Below are positions 46,400-54,285 of a stretch of DNA of 64,000 nucleotides, piece by piece (position 1 is the stretch's first letter; every line of letters begins with the position of its first letter). Under the pieces are notes generated by a model that searched no databases, was not told where the DNA came from, and saw nothing but the letters and a program-made list of their open reading frames with translations. Position numbers and translations under genes: made by a program. Source of the DNA: Candidatus Delongbacteria bacterium (GTDB lineage Bacteria > UBA4055); assembly GCA_016937995.1 (NCBI GenBank), contig JAFGVM010000037.1:1-64000 (forward strand), read 5' to 3'.

Positions 46400-47470
46400 T
46401 TACTTAATCTTTACCTGTATACCATCCTTTAACCTGTCTAAACCGCTCGTGATAAGTATATCACCCTTTTTTAATCCGGCTGTAACTATATAATTCGCTT
46501 TCTGCTTTTTTCCGAGTTTAACTACTGTTCTTTTTGCTTTTGAATCTACAACTATATAAACAATATGCTCATCAAGCTCTTTGATAAGGTCATCTGTGGA
46601 GATTATTACAGCATCGTTTATTTGGCAGCACAAGATCTTACATTCAATTACCATACCTGGAAATATTTTGGAATCAGGATTATCAAATATTATTTCGACA
46701 GGATAATTTGAGGAATTGGCCAAAGGTTTCATTCCAATACCCAGGACTGATCCTTTTAAAGGCTCAGATAAGCTGTTATGATAAATACTTGCTTCCTGTC
46801 CTTTGAAAAGTTTTGTTATATCTGTTTCACTGACACCTGTCTTGATCTTCAGTTTTTTTGTATTCACGATATTACAGATAGGCTTACCTGCAAACAAATT
46901 CTCCCCCACTTTCAGGTAAATATTGGTGATCGTACCTGAAACTGGAGATAGCATTCTTGTATTATCGTAAGCTTTCTGAGCCTGTTCAAGAGATGCTTTT
47001 GCACCTTCAAGGTTTGACTGAGCACCTTTAAGTCCGGACTTGCTTCTCAGATACTCTATCTCTGATATATGTTTTTCATTATATAATTTCTCTGAAGATC
47101 TATTTTCAACTACAGCTGCATCATAACTTGACTCAGCACCAAGAACACCAGCTTTGGCCTGTTTTAATCTGATCGCGTAATCTTTATTATCTATTACTCC
47201 GATCTCCTCACCTTTTTCGACCCATTCACCGATATTTTTATTCACTTTGATAACTTTACCGGCTACCTCGGAAGTGACCTCCACATCAGTTATACCCTCA
47301 GGTCTTGCAGTAATATCAATATATTCTCTAAATATCTCTTGATCGATCGTTTTGACAGCAACAGTAACAGGATTATTCTCTTCAATATTAGAAATTTTAT
47401 CCTCTTTCTTTGTGCATGACGATACTGCTAATATTACTAGAATTAAACATAAACTGACAATATTCCTCAT
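46400..47470 (-). CDS. RND periplasmic membrane fusion protein, second copy
   Basis: 356 residues. Lipoprotein signal SSCTKK, lipoyl halves (GKVIKVNKNIGEWVEKGEEIGVIDNKDY and SPVSGTITNIYLKVGENLFAGKPICNIV), helical hairpin between them and a C-terminal barrel and proximal domain. Paralogue of the protein at 35830-36915. ATG with AGGGAATTT upstream. First gene of its two-gene operon; the TGTAAA repeats seen before tolC are not visible here. Confidence 0.94.
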   Translation of the reverse strand: MRNIVSLCLILVILAVSSCTKKEDKISNIEENNPVTVAVKTIDQEIFREYIDITARPEGITDVEVTSEVAGKVIKVNKNIGEWVEKGEEIGVIDNKDYAIRLKQAKAGVLGAESSYDAAVVENRSSEKLYNEKHISEIEYLRSKSGLKGAQSNLEGAKASLEQAQKAYDNTRMLSPVSGTITNIYLKVGENLFAGKPICNIVNTKKLKIKTGVSETDITKLFKGQEASIYHNSLSEPLKGSVLGIGMKPLANSSNYPVEIIFDNPDSKIFPGMVIECKILCCQINDAVIISTDDLIKELDEHIVYIVVDSKAKRTVVKLGKKQKANYIVTAGLKKGDILITSGLDRLKDGIQVKIK

Positions 47471-47554
47471 AAATTCCCTCTCGCATGTGCGTTCTTCTAA
47501 ATTAATGTTTAGTCAAATATAAGGCATAAATATACACGTGGGTATTATAAAAAA

Positions 47555-47680
47555 CATATTTTTAAATTTTTTGTTTGTTACCTAAGGGGCGAACCCTTGT
47601 GGTCGCCCTTTATAATTAAAATAAAAAATTTAAAAAGGCATGTACAGGACAAGCCCCAACGGTAACATTTTAAAAATATG
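47555..47680. repeat. MITE-like element with terminal inverted repeats
   Basis: Left end CATATTTTTAAA ... TGTTACC (47555-47582) is the near-complement of the right end GGTAACATTTTAAAAATATG (47661-47680). Inside lie a GGGCGA/TCGCCC hairpin (about 47585-47608) and the inverted pair TTTAAATTTTTT / AAAAAATTTAAA. No coding capacity. The rest of the 332-base gap 47471-47802 shows nothing else besides the ribosome site at 47790-47796. Confidence 0.55.
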
Positions 47681-47802
47681 AAAATAAATTTCAAAAATAA
47701 TAGCAAAAGGTCACTATTTGACCGGGTGAGTTCATTATATTACCATTGAGCGAGTTAACTAAGCATAAATTAAAACCTAAAATAAAAAAAAGGAGAACCA
47801 TC

Positions 47803-48234
47803 ATGGAAAACTCAAACACACAGAACGCGATCTTCACCACTAACTTCAAAGCTGGACAGAGAATGTTCTATCTTGACATGCGTGAAGCAAAGAACAACAG
47901 TAAGTATCTGAAGATCACTGAAAGAAAATTTACAGAAGATGGTGATTTTGAAAATCACGGCATCATGATCTTTGAACAGGATTTTGAAAAACTCAGCAAA
48001 GCGATCAGTGAAGCAATGTCAAAAGTTGATTTCAAAGAAGTTGCAAAAAAAGAAAGTAAAAAGACCGGCAGTGAATTTCCTAACCAGGGTCTTAAATGGT
48101 CAGAAGAGGATGAAGTAAAGCTTGAAAAACTTTTCAAAAAAGGTAATTCAATAGAAGCCATGATGAAGGTCTTCGGAAGAAGTGAAAAAGGCATTACTTC
48201 TCGTCTCGAAAAACTCGAACTCATAGAAGCATAG
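47803..48234 (+). CDS. PUR-domain (DUF3276-type) protein fused to a Myb/SANT-like domain
   Basis: 143 residues. N-terminal single PUR repeat (about 8-68: IFTTNFKAGQRMFYLDMREA ... YLKITERKF ... IMIFEQDFEKLSKAI), the nucleic-acid binding fold of the DUF3276 family of FCB bacteria. After a Lys-rich linker comes a helical domain W-x-EED-x-L-x-LFKKGNSIEAMMKVFGRSEKGITSRLEKL, as in Myb-like modules of bacterial DNA-binding proteins. Likely a small DNA or RNA binding protein. Start at ATG 47803 behind AAAGGAG; 57 in-frame bases upstream are rejected. Confidence 0.82.
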   Translation: MENSNTQNAIFTTNFKAGQRMFYLDMREAKNNSKYLKITERKFTEDGDFENHGIMIFEQDFEKLSKAISEAMSKVDFKEVAKKESKKTGSEFPNQGLKWSEEDEVKLEKLFKKGNSIEAMMKVFGRSEKGITSRLEKLELIEA

Positions 48235-48247
48235 GATAGATACCTAT

Positions 48248-48277
48248 GGATTCCCGGGTCAAGCCCGAGAATGACAT
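48248..48277. repeat. TCAAG-type palindromic element
   Basis: GGATTCCCGGGTCAAG then CCCGAGAATGACAT; same family as 23103, 36949, 36988, 56866 and 62796. Confidence 0.8.
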
Positions 48278-48295
48278 ATTATATTCAGCTTATAT

Positions 48296-48321
48296 GAAAA
48301 AAAAAACGGGCTAATGCCCGT
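48296..48321 (-). terminator. terminator of the 29-residue peptide gene
   Basis: ACGGGC-ATTA-GCCCGT stem on the minus strand followed by a 10-base T-run; it begins four bases after the peptide's stop codon. The T-run on the other side makes it usable for the PUR-Myb gene too. Confidence 0.9.
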
Positions 48322-48324
48322 TTT

Positions 48325-48414
48325 TTATTTCTTCTTGTGTCTGTTCTTTCTCAATCTCTTCTTTCTCTTGTGAGTGTTGATCTTATGTCTCTTTCTTTTC
48401 TTACCACTTGGCAT
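48325..48414 (-). CDS. 29-residue basic ribosomal peptide (AURKAIP1/COX24-type, bTHX/mS38-like)
   Basis: Begins MPSGKKRKRHKINTHKRKKR and ends RHKKK; 20 of 29 residues are basic. This is the tiny conserved protein of FCB bacteria annotated as AURKAIP1/COX24 domain-containing, related to mitochondrial small-subunit protein mS38, and believed to belong to the 30S subunit. ATG 48414 has GGAGG seven bases upstream; the terminator at 48296-48321 follows the stop. Too short for usual ORF calling. It sits between PUR-Myb and HU genes. Confidence 0.9.
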   Translation of the reverse strand: MPSGKKRKRHKINTHKRKKRLRKNRHKKK

Positions 48415-48431
48415 GATCGCCTCCGATTATG

Positions 48432-48743
48432 TTATTTTTTTGAATTTTTATTTACAGAATCTTTCAAACTTTTCACCGGTCTGAATACGGGTACGTTCTT
48501 CTCAGGAATTTCAAGTTTCTCTCTGCCTTTTGGTTTATAAGCAATTCTTGCAGCTCTTTGGACTACTTTGAATGTTCCGAAACCTCTCAGCTCTACAATA
48601 TTATCATCTTTAAGGCTGTCCTTCAAAACTTCCAGCATGTTGTTTATAACACTGCCTGTTTCTTTGTAAGAAAGCCCCGTTATCTCGTGAACTTTTTTGA
48701 TGATGTCAAACTTCGTCACTTTGTTTTCGTTATTTTTTCCCAC
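48432..48743 (-). CDS. HU/IHF-family DNA-binding protein
   Basis: 103 residues. Bacterial histone-like fold: helices TKFDIIKKVHEITGLSYKET, dimer helix, then VELRGFGTFKVVQRAARIAYKP with the DNA-binding beta arm and C-terminal helix VPVFRPVKSLKD. The arm carries the family's RxxxNPxT region as RIAYKPKG, without the Asn-Pro pair. GTG start with AGGAG eight bases upstream. Its gene precedes the 29-residue peptide gene by 17 bases and they may be cotranscribed. Confidence 0.92.
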   Translation of the reverse strand: MGKNNENKVTKFDIIKKVHEITGLSYKETGSVINNMLEVLKDSLKDDNIVELRGFGTFKVVQRAARIAYKPKGREKLEIPEKNVPVFRPVKSLKDSVNKNSKK

Positions 48744-48823
48744 TTCGTTTTCTCCTATGGTTTAATTATTTATGCTTAATTTAATTATTTTCACTTCTAA
48801 CTTTTCACTTCTAACTTTTAACT

Positions 48824-50347
48824 TTAAAGGTATATAACCAGATTCTGCCCCGGTTTAATAATATTTCTGTTGTCTATCTTGTTCCATGCCTTTAATTTAT
48901 TATGATTAACTTTAAATTTTCTTGAAATACCCCAAACACTATCACCGCTTTTTACTCTGTAATTAACTTTTTTGCGACCATTAAGATAATATTTCTCATC
49001 ATCGTAGTATGATAAATATTTATTGTTAAAGTCCGTGAACCACTTTTCACTCGTAGGAGGTTTTATAACTTTAATTATATCACCGGCAGAAATGTCCCTG
49101 CTGTTGTTCAGATCTTTGATCCCCTGTTTTTTCACATTGAGATCATTTGCGATCTTATCATAAGTATCATCTTCCTTTACAGTATAAACATCAACCGAAT
49201 AAATATCACTTTTTTCCAACTTGTTGAATTTTTCTCTGAACCCCATTTTTGACATAACAGGTATTACTACCGGGTAATTCTTTGCATAAGGAGGTAAACA
49301 CCATTGTCTGAGCTGAGGGTTGTTCTTCTTGATCTCTTCGTAAGTAATATTTGCAAGATCGGCTATTATCTTTAAATTTACACAGCTGTCTAATTGTACA
49401 GTGTCATATAATGCTTTTTCTGACTTGTATTTAAATCCGTATTTTTCAGGTTCTTTTCCGATCTTGATCAAAGCTCTAAGTTTTGGAACGTACTCCCTGG
49501 TTTGTTTAGGAAGAGTTGTCAATTGCCAGAAATTGTTTGTCTTATGTTTTTTTACTCTTTTACTAACACCACCTTCACCACAGTTATAGGCTGCCAGTAC
49601 AAGATTCCAGTCTTCAAATCTTTTGTAGAGAACTTTGTAAAATTTTGCGGCTGCAATAGTGGATTTTATGACATCTTTCCTTTCATCTTCCCACCAGTTA
49701 ATGTTCAGACCAAAATTCTTTGCCGTAGATGGGATGAACTGCCATAATCCTGCAGCTTTAGCGTAAGAATGTGAGAATGGAACATATCCTGATTCCGCCA
49801 TCGGAACATATGCTAATTCTTCAGGAAGTCCAAAAGCTGTAAATACTTTCTTCACATCATCAACATATCTTGCTGCTCTGTGTAAATAAGTTTGAGCTGT
49901 TTTTCTTCTCTTTCCATTATAAATTTCAAGAAAATATTTTACGAGATTAAGTTCTTTGTCAGGAAAAGGTGCATATTCGATTTTTTCATCGCTAACAAGA
50001 TCAAGATCGATCTTGTCCAGATGAAATACCTTTTCCTCATTTGAATCATAGTCAATGTTCTCGACTATACATTTAAGGTTGTTGTAGTGGTCAAATATTT
50101 CTGTTTTTATGGAATTAAATTCTTGGGATGTTTCGGTATGTGCAGCTTCAACTGAATCGATGTATGCTATAATAGAATCATAAAAATATAATGAACCTTC
50201 AAAATTATTCTCTCTGACCAGCTTGTTTGCATGAACGCTCAATGATTCAAGATAGGCGATATCTTTCTCGAAAACATTGTCGCAAAACAGAGAAGCCTCT
50301 GACATAAGTATTGTCAGGATCAAAGTATTTATTACATTTTTATTCAT
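48824..50347 (-). CDS. MltD-like lytic transglycosylase with LysM repeats
   Basis: 507 residues. Signal-like N-terminus, an N-terminal helical part, an SLT domain with catalytic Glu in MAESGY, followed by AAGLWQFIPSTAKNFGL and AAYNCGEGGVSKRV, then two LysM-type peptidoglycan-binding repeats (YTVKEDDTYDKIANDLNV and YRVKSGDSVWGISRKFKVN). Cleaves peptidoglycan glycan strands in the periplasm. I start at ATG 50347 (MNKNV), giving a clean signal peptide; ATG 50371 overlaps the GGGAGG ribosome site. Confidence 0.93.
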   Translation of the reverse strand: MNKNVINTLILTILMSEASLFCDNVFEKDIAYLESLSVHANKLVRENNFEGSLYFYDSIIAYIDSVEAAHTETSQEFNSIKTEIFDHYNNLKCIVENIDYDSNEEKVFHLDKIDLDLVSDEKIEYAPFPDKELNLVKYFLEIYNGKRRKTAQTYLHRAARYVDDVKKVFTAFGLPEELAYVPMAESGYVPFSHSYAKAAGLWQFIPSTAKNFGLNINWWEDERKDVIKSTIAAAKFYKVLYKRFEDWNLVLAAYNCGEGGVSKRVKKHKTNNFWQLTTLPKQTREYVPKLRALIKIGKEPEKYGFKYKSEKALYDTVQLDSCVNLKIIADLANITYEEIKKNNPQLRQWCLPPYAKNYPVVIPVMSKMGFREKFNKLEKSDIYSVDVYTVKEDDTYDKIANDLNVKKQGIKDLNNSRDISAGDIIKVIKPPTSEKWFTDFNNKYLSYYDDEKYYLNGRKKVNYRVKSGDSVWGISRKFKVNHNKLKAWNKIDNRNIIKPGQNLVIYL

Positions 50348-50468
50348 TCTGCTATAGTGCCTCCCTGGCATCGCAGTATTATTAAACTGTGTATCTATTT
50401 TACAAGATCGAATAACTTTTCTTTATCATTCCTGGATCTCAATAATTAAAAATCTCAAGAATGCTGTT

Positions 50469-51842
50469 CTACAAACTGTCTTCTATTTCTTTCAGTTTTA
50501 ACTGAATGAGCTGCATTATCTCATCAAGTCTTTCCTGTGTCTGGGCTTCATATCTCTGTACTAAAGCAGGTTGTGTATTTGATGCTCTAAGAAGTCCGAA
50601 ACCATCATCAAAGATAACCCTTACTCCATCAACATCATTTACTTTATATCCTGCATTCTTAAAATATTCTACCGCTTTTTTAACTATCTCAAATTTCTTA
50701 TTGTCATCACTATCTAATCTTATTTCAGGAGTCATAATAGTTTTAGGAACATCTTTCAATAATTCAGAGATCGAACTTCCGGTAGTTGACATAATTTCAA
50801 GCAACCTTAAAGAAGCATAAAGTGCATCATCATGTCCAAAAAATCTGTCTTTGAAGAAAATGTGCCCACTTACCTCTCCACCTAATTCTGCATTTTCTTC
50901 TTTCATCTTAGCTTTGATCAGTGAATGACCTGCTTTCCACATAATTGCTCTTCCGCCAAGCTCTTCAATACCGTCATACATAGTCTGAGAACATTTAACT
51001 TCACCTATAATAGTTGCGCCGGGTTTTCTTGAAAGAATCTCTTTTGCAAAGATAAGCATAAGATGATCACCAAAAAGCATCTTACCTGTTTCACTTACGA
51101 TACCAATTCTGTCAGCATCACCGTCATAACCTATACCAAGATCAGCTTTTTCTTCCTCAACTTTAGCTATAAGATCGACCATATTCTTAGGAACAGTAGG
51201 ATCCGGATGATGATTCGGGAACGTTCCATCAGGCTTTGTATAAAGTTCAATAACTTCCATTCCGAAATGCCTGAATATCTCAGCTGCGACCTCTCCACCT
51301 GTACCATTCCCACCATCAACTACGACCTTTAGCTTTTTTTCGCCCATATTGATATTTTCTTTCATATAACCGAGATAATCTTCCTTAACTGAAATGGTAT
51401 CAAGTTTACCTTGTGCTCTGTCTGGTGGTTTTGCATAAAATTTATTTTCAAGAATGATATTTTTAAGAACTTGTATCTCTTGACCGAAAATAGAAGCAAA
51501 CTTTGTTGACATCTTCAGTCCATTCATATCTGAAGGATTGTGAGAACCTGTTATCATAACACTTGCATCAGCTTCAAGTTTATACTGAGCAAAATATAGC
51601 AATGGAGTTGTACATTGACCGATAGAAGTAATATTGATACCCAGTTCTATCATTGCTTTTGAAAAAGTACTAAACATATAATCAGCTGAAAGCCTTGCAT
51701 CAAAACCGATCACACAGTTATTAAGACCTTTTTCTGCCAGATATGTAGCTAATGCCCTACCGATATTAGTTACAATCTCAGGAGTAAAATCAGCCTCAAC
51801 TACTCCTCTAATGTCATATTCTCTAAATATATTTTCGTTCAC
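50469..51842 (-). CDS. phosphomannomutase/phosphoglucomutase
   Basis: 457 residues. Alpha-D-phosphohexomutase with phosphoserine S100 in TGSHNPSDMNGLK, metal loop DGDADR, sugar-binding GEVSGH and the C-terminal phosphate loop RASNTQPALVQRYEA. Interconverts hexose 1- and 6-phosphates for nucleotide-sugar supply. Length is standard for the ManB/AlgC group. GTG start with AAGGAG upstream. Lies downstream of the defence operon on the same strand, 139 bases away. Confidence 0.93.
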   Translation of the reverse strand: MNENIFREYDIRGVVEADFTPEIVTNIGRALATYLAEKGLNNCVIGFDARLSADYMFSTFSKAMIELGINITSIGQCTTPLLYFAQYKLEADASVMITGSHNPSDMNGLKMSTKFASIFGQEIQVLKNIILENKFYAKPPDRAQGKLDTISVKEDYLGYMKENINMGEKKLKVVVDGGNGTGGEVAAEIFRHFGMEVIELYTKPDGTFPNHHPDPTVPKNMVDLIAKVEEEKADLGIGYDGDADRIGIVSETGKMLFGDHLMLIFAKEILSRKPGATIIGEVKCSQTMYDGIEELGGRAIMWKAGHSLIKAKMKEENAELGGEVSGHIFFKDRFFGHDDALYASLRLLEIMSTTGSSISELLKDVPKTIMTPEIRLDSDDNKKFEIVKKAVEYFKNAGYKVNDVDGVRVIFDDGFGLLRASNTQPALVQRYEAQTQERLDEIMQLIQLKLKEIEDSL

Positions 51843-51981
51843 AACTTATCTCCTTATGTTTTACACTCGCCTAAGATACGAAATGATTAACTGATACACA
51901 ACTGAAAAATACGTTTTTTATTAAAAGATTATATTCTCTCACAAAGGGCACTAAGACATGGAGAGTGTTTGTCAGATATGA

Positions 51982-52749
51982 CTATGCACTAGAAAGAGTT
52001 AAAGATTTTGTGATAGGATCTAGGGGAACTTTTGGAGTAGATGTATCACTACGGATTAATCTGTTAATAAATTTATTTTGAAGTTTTTTATACTCATAAT
52101 ATGTTTTTTCATATTCATCAATCTTTTCTATGTTTTTATAAAAATTTTTCAGATTAAGAATTCCTACTTTCCTTAATCTACCAATTTTAACAGCATATTT
52201 CCTGATGTATTTATATCTATCATTCTCAGGAAAAGTAATTCTAAATTTGTTTTTTTTAATCGCCCAAGCGATTAGCCTTTGTAAAAATTCCCTATCATCG
52301 TCTTTAACGTTGAAGAAATCACCTATTGATTGGTAAATGCCTTTAGCTCCATGAGCCCTATCACCATAAATGTAATTGCCAGTTTTTATGTAACTTTCAT
52401 GGGATATAAAATATGGAATTAAGAACTTATTAATATAATCTGCAATACTTGTTGAATTGCTTAATTGTAGTAATAAATCAAAATGTGTGGCAACACATAG
52501 TGCTTTATTACTTAATTTATGTTCATTTCTAACTTTATTTTCAGTTTCATATACTATTGGAGGTACCGTTGGGTAAGTTTTTGCAAATATTATCTTTAGC
52601 TTTGGAGCAGAATTTACAACAATATCTTCGTATCTAGCTTTAATAATAAATCTACCTTTTATCTCAAGATAATCACCTTTATCCACTATTTTCATCTCAG
52701 GATAGATCTGTTGAATATATTTGATACTTTTACATATTATTTCCCCCAT
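51982..52749 (-). CDS. CBASS E2-like protein (Cap2-type, E2 only) with C-terminal extension
   Basis: 255 residues. UBC-like fold in the first 150: YPTVPPIVYETENK (the E2 PxxPP strand), catalytic C85 in ALCVATH, and GDRAHGAKGIYQSIGDFF (H133), the family's HG..GI pattern. No E1 or JAB domain is encoded here or nearby, so this is the type II-short layout in which an E2-only protein modifies or primes the CD-NTase. The last 100 residues form a Lys/Tyr-rich helical tail with no Cys; E2-only CBASS proteins are usually near 160 residues. I start at ATG 52749 (MGEIICKS), overlapping the CD-NTase stop; an upstream in-frame ATG at 52815 lies within the CD-NTase gene. Confidence 0.85.
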   Translation of the reverse strand: MGEIICKSIKYIQQIYPEMKIVDKGDYLEIKGRFIIKARYEDIVVNSAPKLKIIFAKTYPTVPPIVYETENKVRNEHKLSNKALCVATHFDLLLQLSNSTSIADYINKFLIPYFISHESYIKTGNYIYGDRAHGAKGIYQSIGDFFNVKDDDREFLQRLIAWAIKKNKFRITFPENDRYKYIRKYAVKIGRLRKVGILNLKNFYKNIEKIDEYEKTYYEYKKLQNKFINRLIRSDTSTPKVPLDPITKSLTLSSA

Positions 52750-53669
52750 AGTTTTGCACCTGTTGTGTACTCTTTTATTTCTTCTTGCTCCTGTTCTTTC
52801 TTTAATGGGAAACATTCTCCAAATAGCTCTCTAAATACAAGAGAAGCTCGATTACCACTATTATTATTTAGAGCTGTATTAATATCATCTAAAAAATCTT
52901 CTAGGTTTGAAATTCTTTTACTTTTCTGATAATCGGACAAATCTTTCCACAAATCCTCATATGGTGATACCGGTTTAGAAATACTGTTCTCAGATTTCAA
53001 TGTATTAATAATTTTATACAGAGTGTTATATAGTGATTTGTCGTCTCTATCTTCATTCGGAACAAAGCAGTTAATACCTAAAATAGTTAATTCAATGCTA
53101 GTAAAATCAATATCTAAATAATCACGCCATGATTTTAAGTATCTAATAATCCTTGAATTTTGTTCATTGAATCTATTTTTGTAAAACCAATCCTTAAACT
53201 CTTTTGAATCACTATTAATCCATGAATTATCATTTGTCCTAGCCAAATATGCTTTTCCATCCTTTATAATATAAACCGGGATATCTAAATGATAGTATTT
53301 TCTATAATAAACTCTAACACAGCTTGTTTTACTTTCACAACCATCCTGAGTATGTCCTACTAATGACTTTAAAATATCCTGATGGATTTCATTAGGTTTA
53401 GGCCAAGAATCTGAGTCCTCATCAACATGTCTTAAATATAATCCATCGTCAATATCAACTTCAATATCTTCTTTAGGATTCAAAGCGGTATTAATTACAA
53501 ATGAACCTTGGGATTTAAACAGAGGAATATTAATTTTCAACTCATCTTTAAAATATGTTCTTATTTTATCCCTTACAGCATTTCGACTTTTTAAAATTTT
53601 TTCTTTTTTGGTTTTTGTAAGCTTAATCTTCTTGTTGAAATCACAAAATTCTTTATGAAAGTTTAACAT
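52737..53669 (-). CDS. CD-NTase (DncV-like cyclic oligonucleotide synthase) of CBASS
   Basis: 310 residues. Nucleotidyltransferase core: G55-S56 in QGSFVINTAL, metal-binding D72 and D74 in VDIDDGLYL (as in DncV MDIDDG) and a third Asp, D129, in YYHLDIPVYI. Makes a cyclic nucleotide messenger when phage is sensed; product unknown. Strong AGGAGG ribosome site. The C-terminus reads TTGAKLWGK: Gly is penultimate, whereas CD-NTases conjugated by E2-type enzymes generally end in Gly. It lies between the Cap15-type effector and the E2-like gene. Confidence 0.9.
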   Translation of the reverse strand: MLNFHKEFCDFNKKIKLTKTKKEKILKSRNAVRDKIRTYFKDELKINIPLFKSQGSFVINTALNPKEDIEVDIDDGLYLRHVDEDSDSWPKPNEIHQDILKSLVGHTQDGCESKTSCVRVYYRKYYHLDIPVYIIKDGKAYLARTNDNSWINSDSKEFKDWFYKNRFNEQNSRIIRYLKSWRDYLDIDFTSIELTILGINCFVPNEDRDDKSLYNTLYKIINTLKSENSISKPVSPYEDLWKDLSDYQKSKRISNLEDFLDDINTALNNNSGNRASLVFRELFGECFPLKKEQEQEEIKEYTTGAKLWGK

Positions 53670-53677
53670 TTTACCTC

Positions 53678-54268
53678 CTAATATGTACCTTTTAATTTTT
53701 TACCTACAAATTTAGTTTCAATGGTTCCTTTTGTAGGTTCTTCTCTATTACTAAAATAATATCCTTTTAAATCGTTTTTTCCAATTGAGCAGTTTAATAC
53801 ACAAAAACCTTTATGCTCATTAATAGTATTTGAATTTTCAATCCCATCATTTTTATAAGCAAAACTAATCTCTATAGATCCGTCAGGTTTCATTATTAAA
53901 TGTTCATTGATACTTTCAGAACATGATATCAATTCATTATCATAGCTAAATTGTCTTATATATACGTAACTTGATGTTTGGGAAATTTCTATTATAATAT
54001 GAATTTCTTTACCACCGTTGTAGTTTGATTTTAATGTCCCTTCATACCTTCCAGAAACATCTTTAATATTTAATAGATATGGAAAATATTTCCATAATTT
54101 TTTATCGTATGCGATCAATACAAAGGAAATAAAAGCTATAGCTGATACAGAAGGTATCCAGTTAAACGTTTCAGGAATTAATGATACAATAATCGAGTGT
54201 ATAGCTATCAACGCAACAATAAAAAATATTAAAGTATTAACTTTATAGTATTTAAATGACAATTTCAT
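53678..54268 (-). CDS. Cap15-type CBASS effector (membrane beta-barrel)
   Basis: 196 residues. Two N-terminal membrane segments (about 12-32 and 38-55) followed by a beta-rich domain starting DVSGRYEGTLKSNYNGG and continuing with IEISQTSSYVYIRQFSYDNE, NEHKGFCVLN and LKGYYFSNREEPTKGTIE. This order follows Cap15 effectors, whose barrel binds the cyclic nucleotide and whose membrane part disrupts the inner membrane. ATG with AAGG upstream, nine bases before the CD-NTase start. No enzyme active site is visible. The match rests on the transmembrane-barrel layout and shared motifs. Confidence 0.8.
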   Translation of the reverse strand: MKLSFKYYKVNTLIFFIVALIAIHSIIVSLIPETFNWIPSVSAIAFISFVLIAYDKKLWKYFPYLLNIKDVSGRYEGTLKSNYNGGKEIHIIIEISQTSSYVYIRQFSYDNELISCSESINEHLIMKPDGSIEISFAYKNDGIENSNTINEHKGFCVLNCSIGKNDLKGYYFSNREEPTKGTIETKFVGKKLKGTY

Positions 54269-54285
54269 AAATTACCTTTTTGTAT

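Noticed and set aside
52750-52815. Longer N-terminus for the E2-like protein starting at 52815
   Set aside because: It lies inside the CD-NTase gene, and ATG 52749 has its own GGTG site and gives the E2 fold's usual start.
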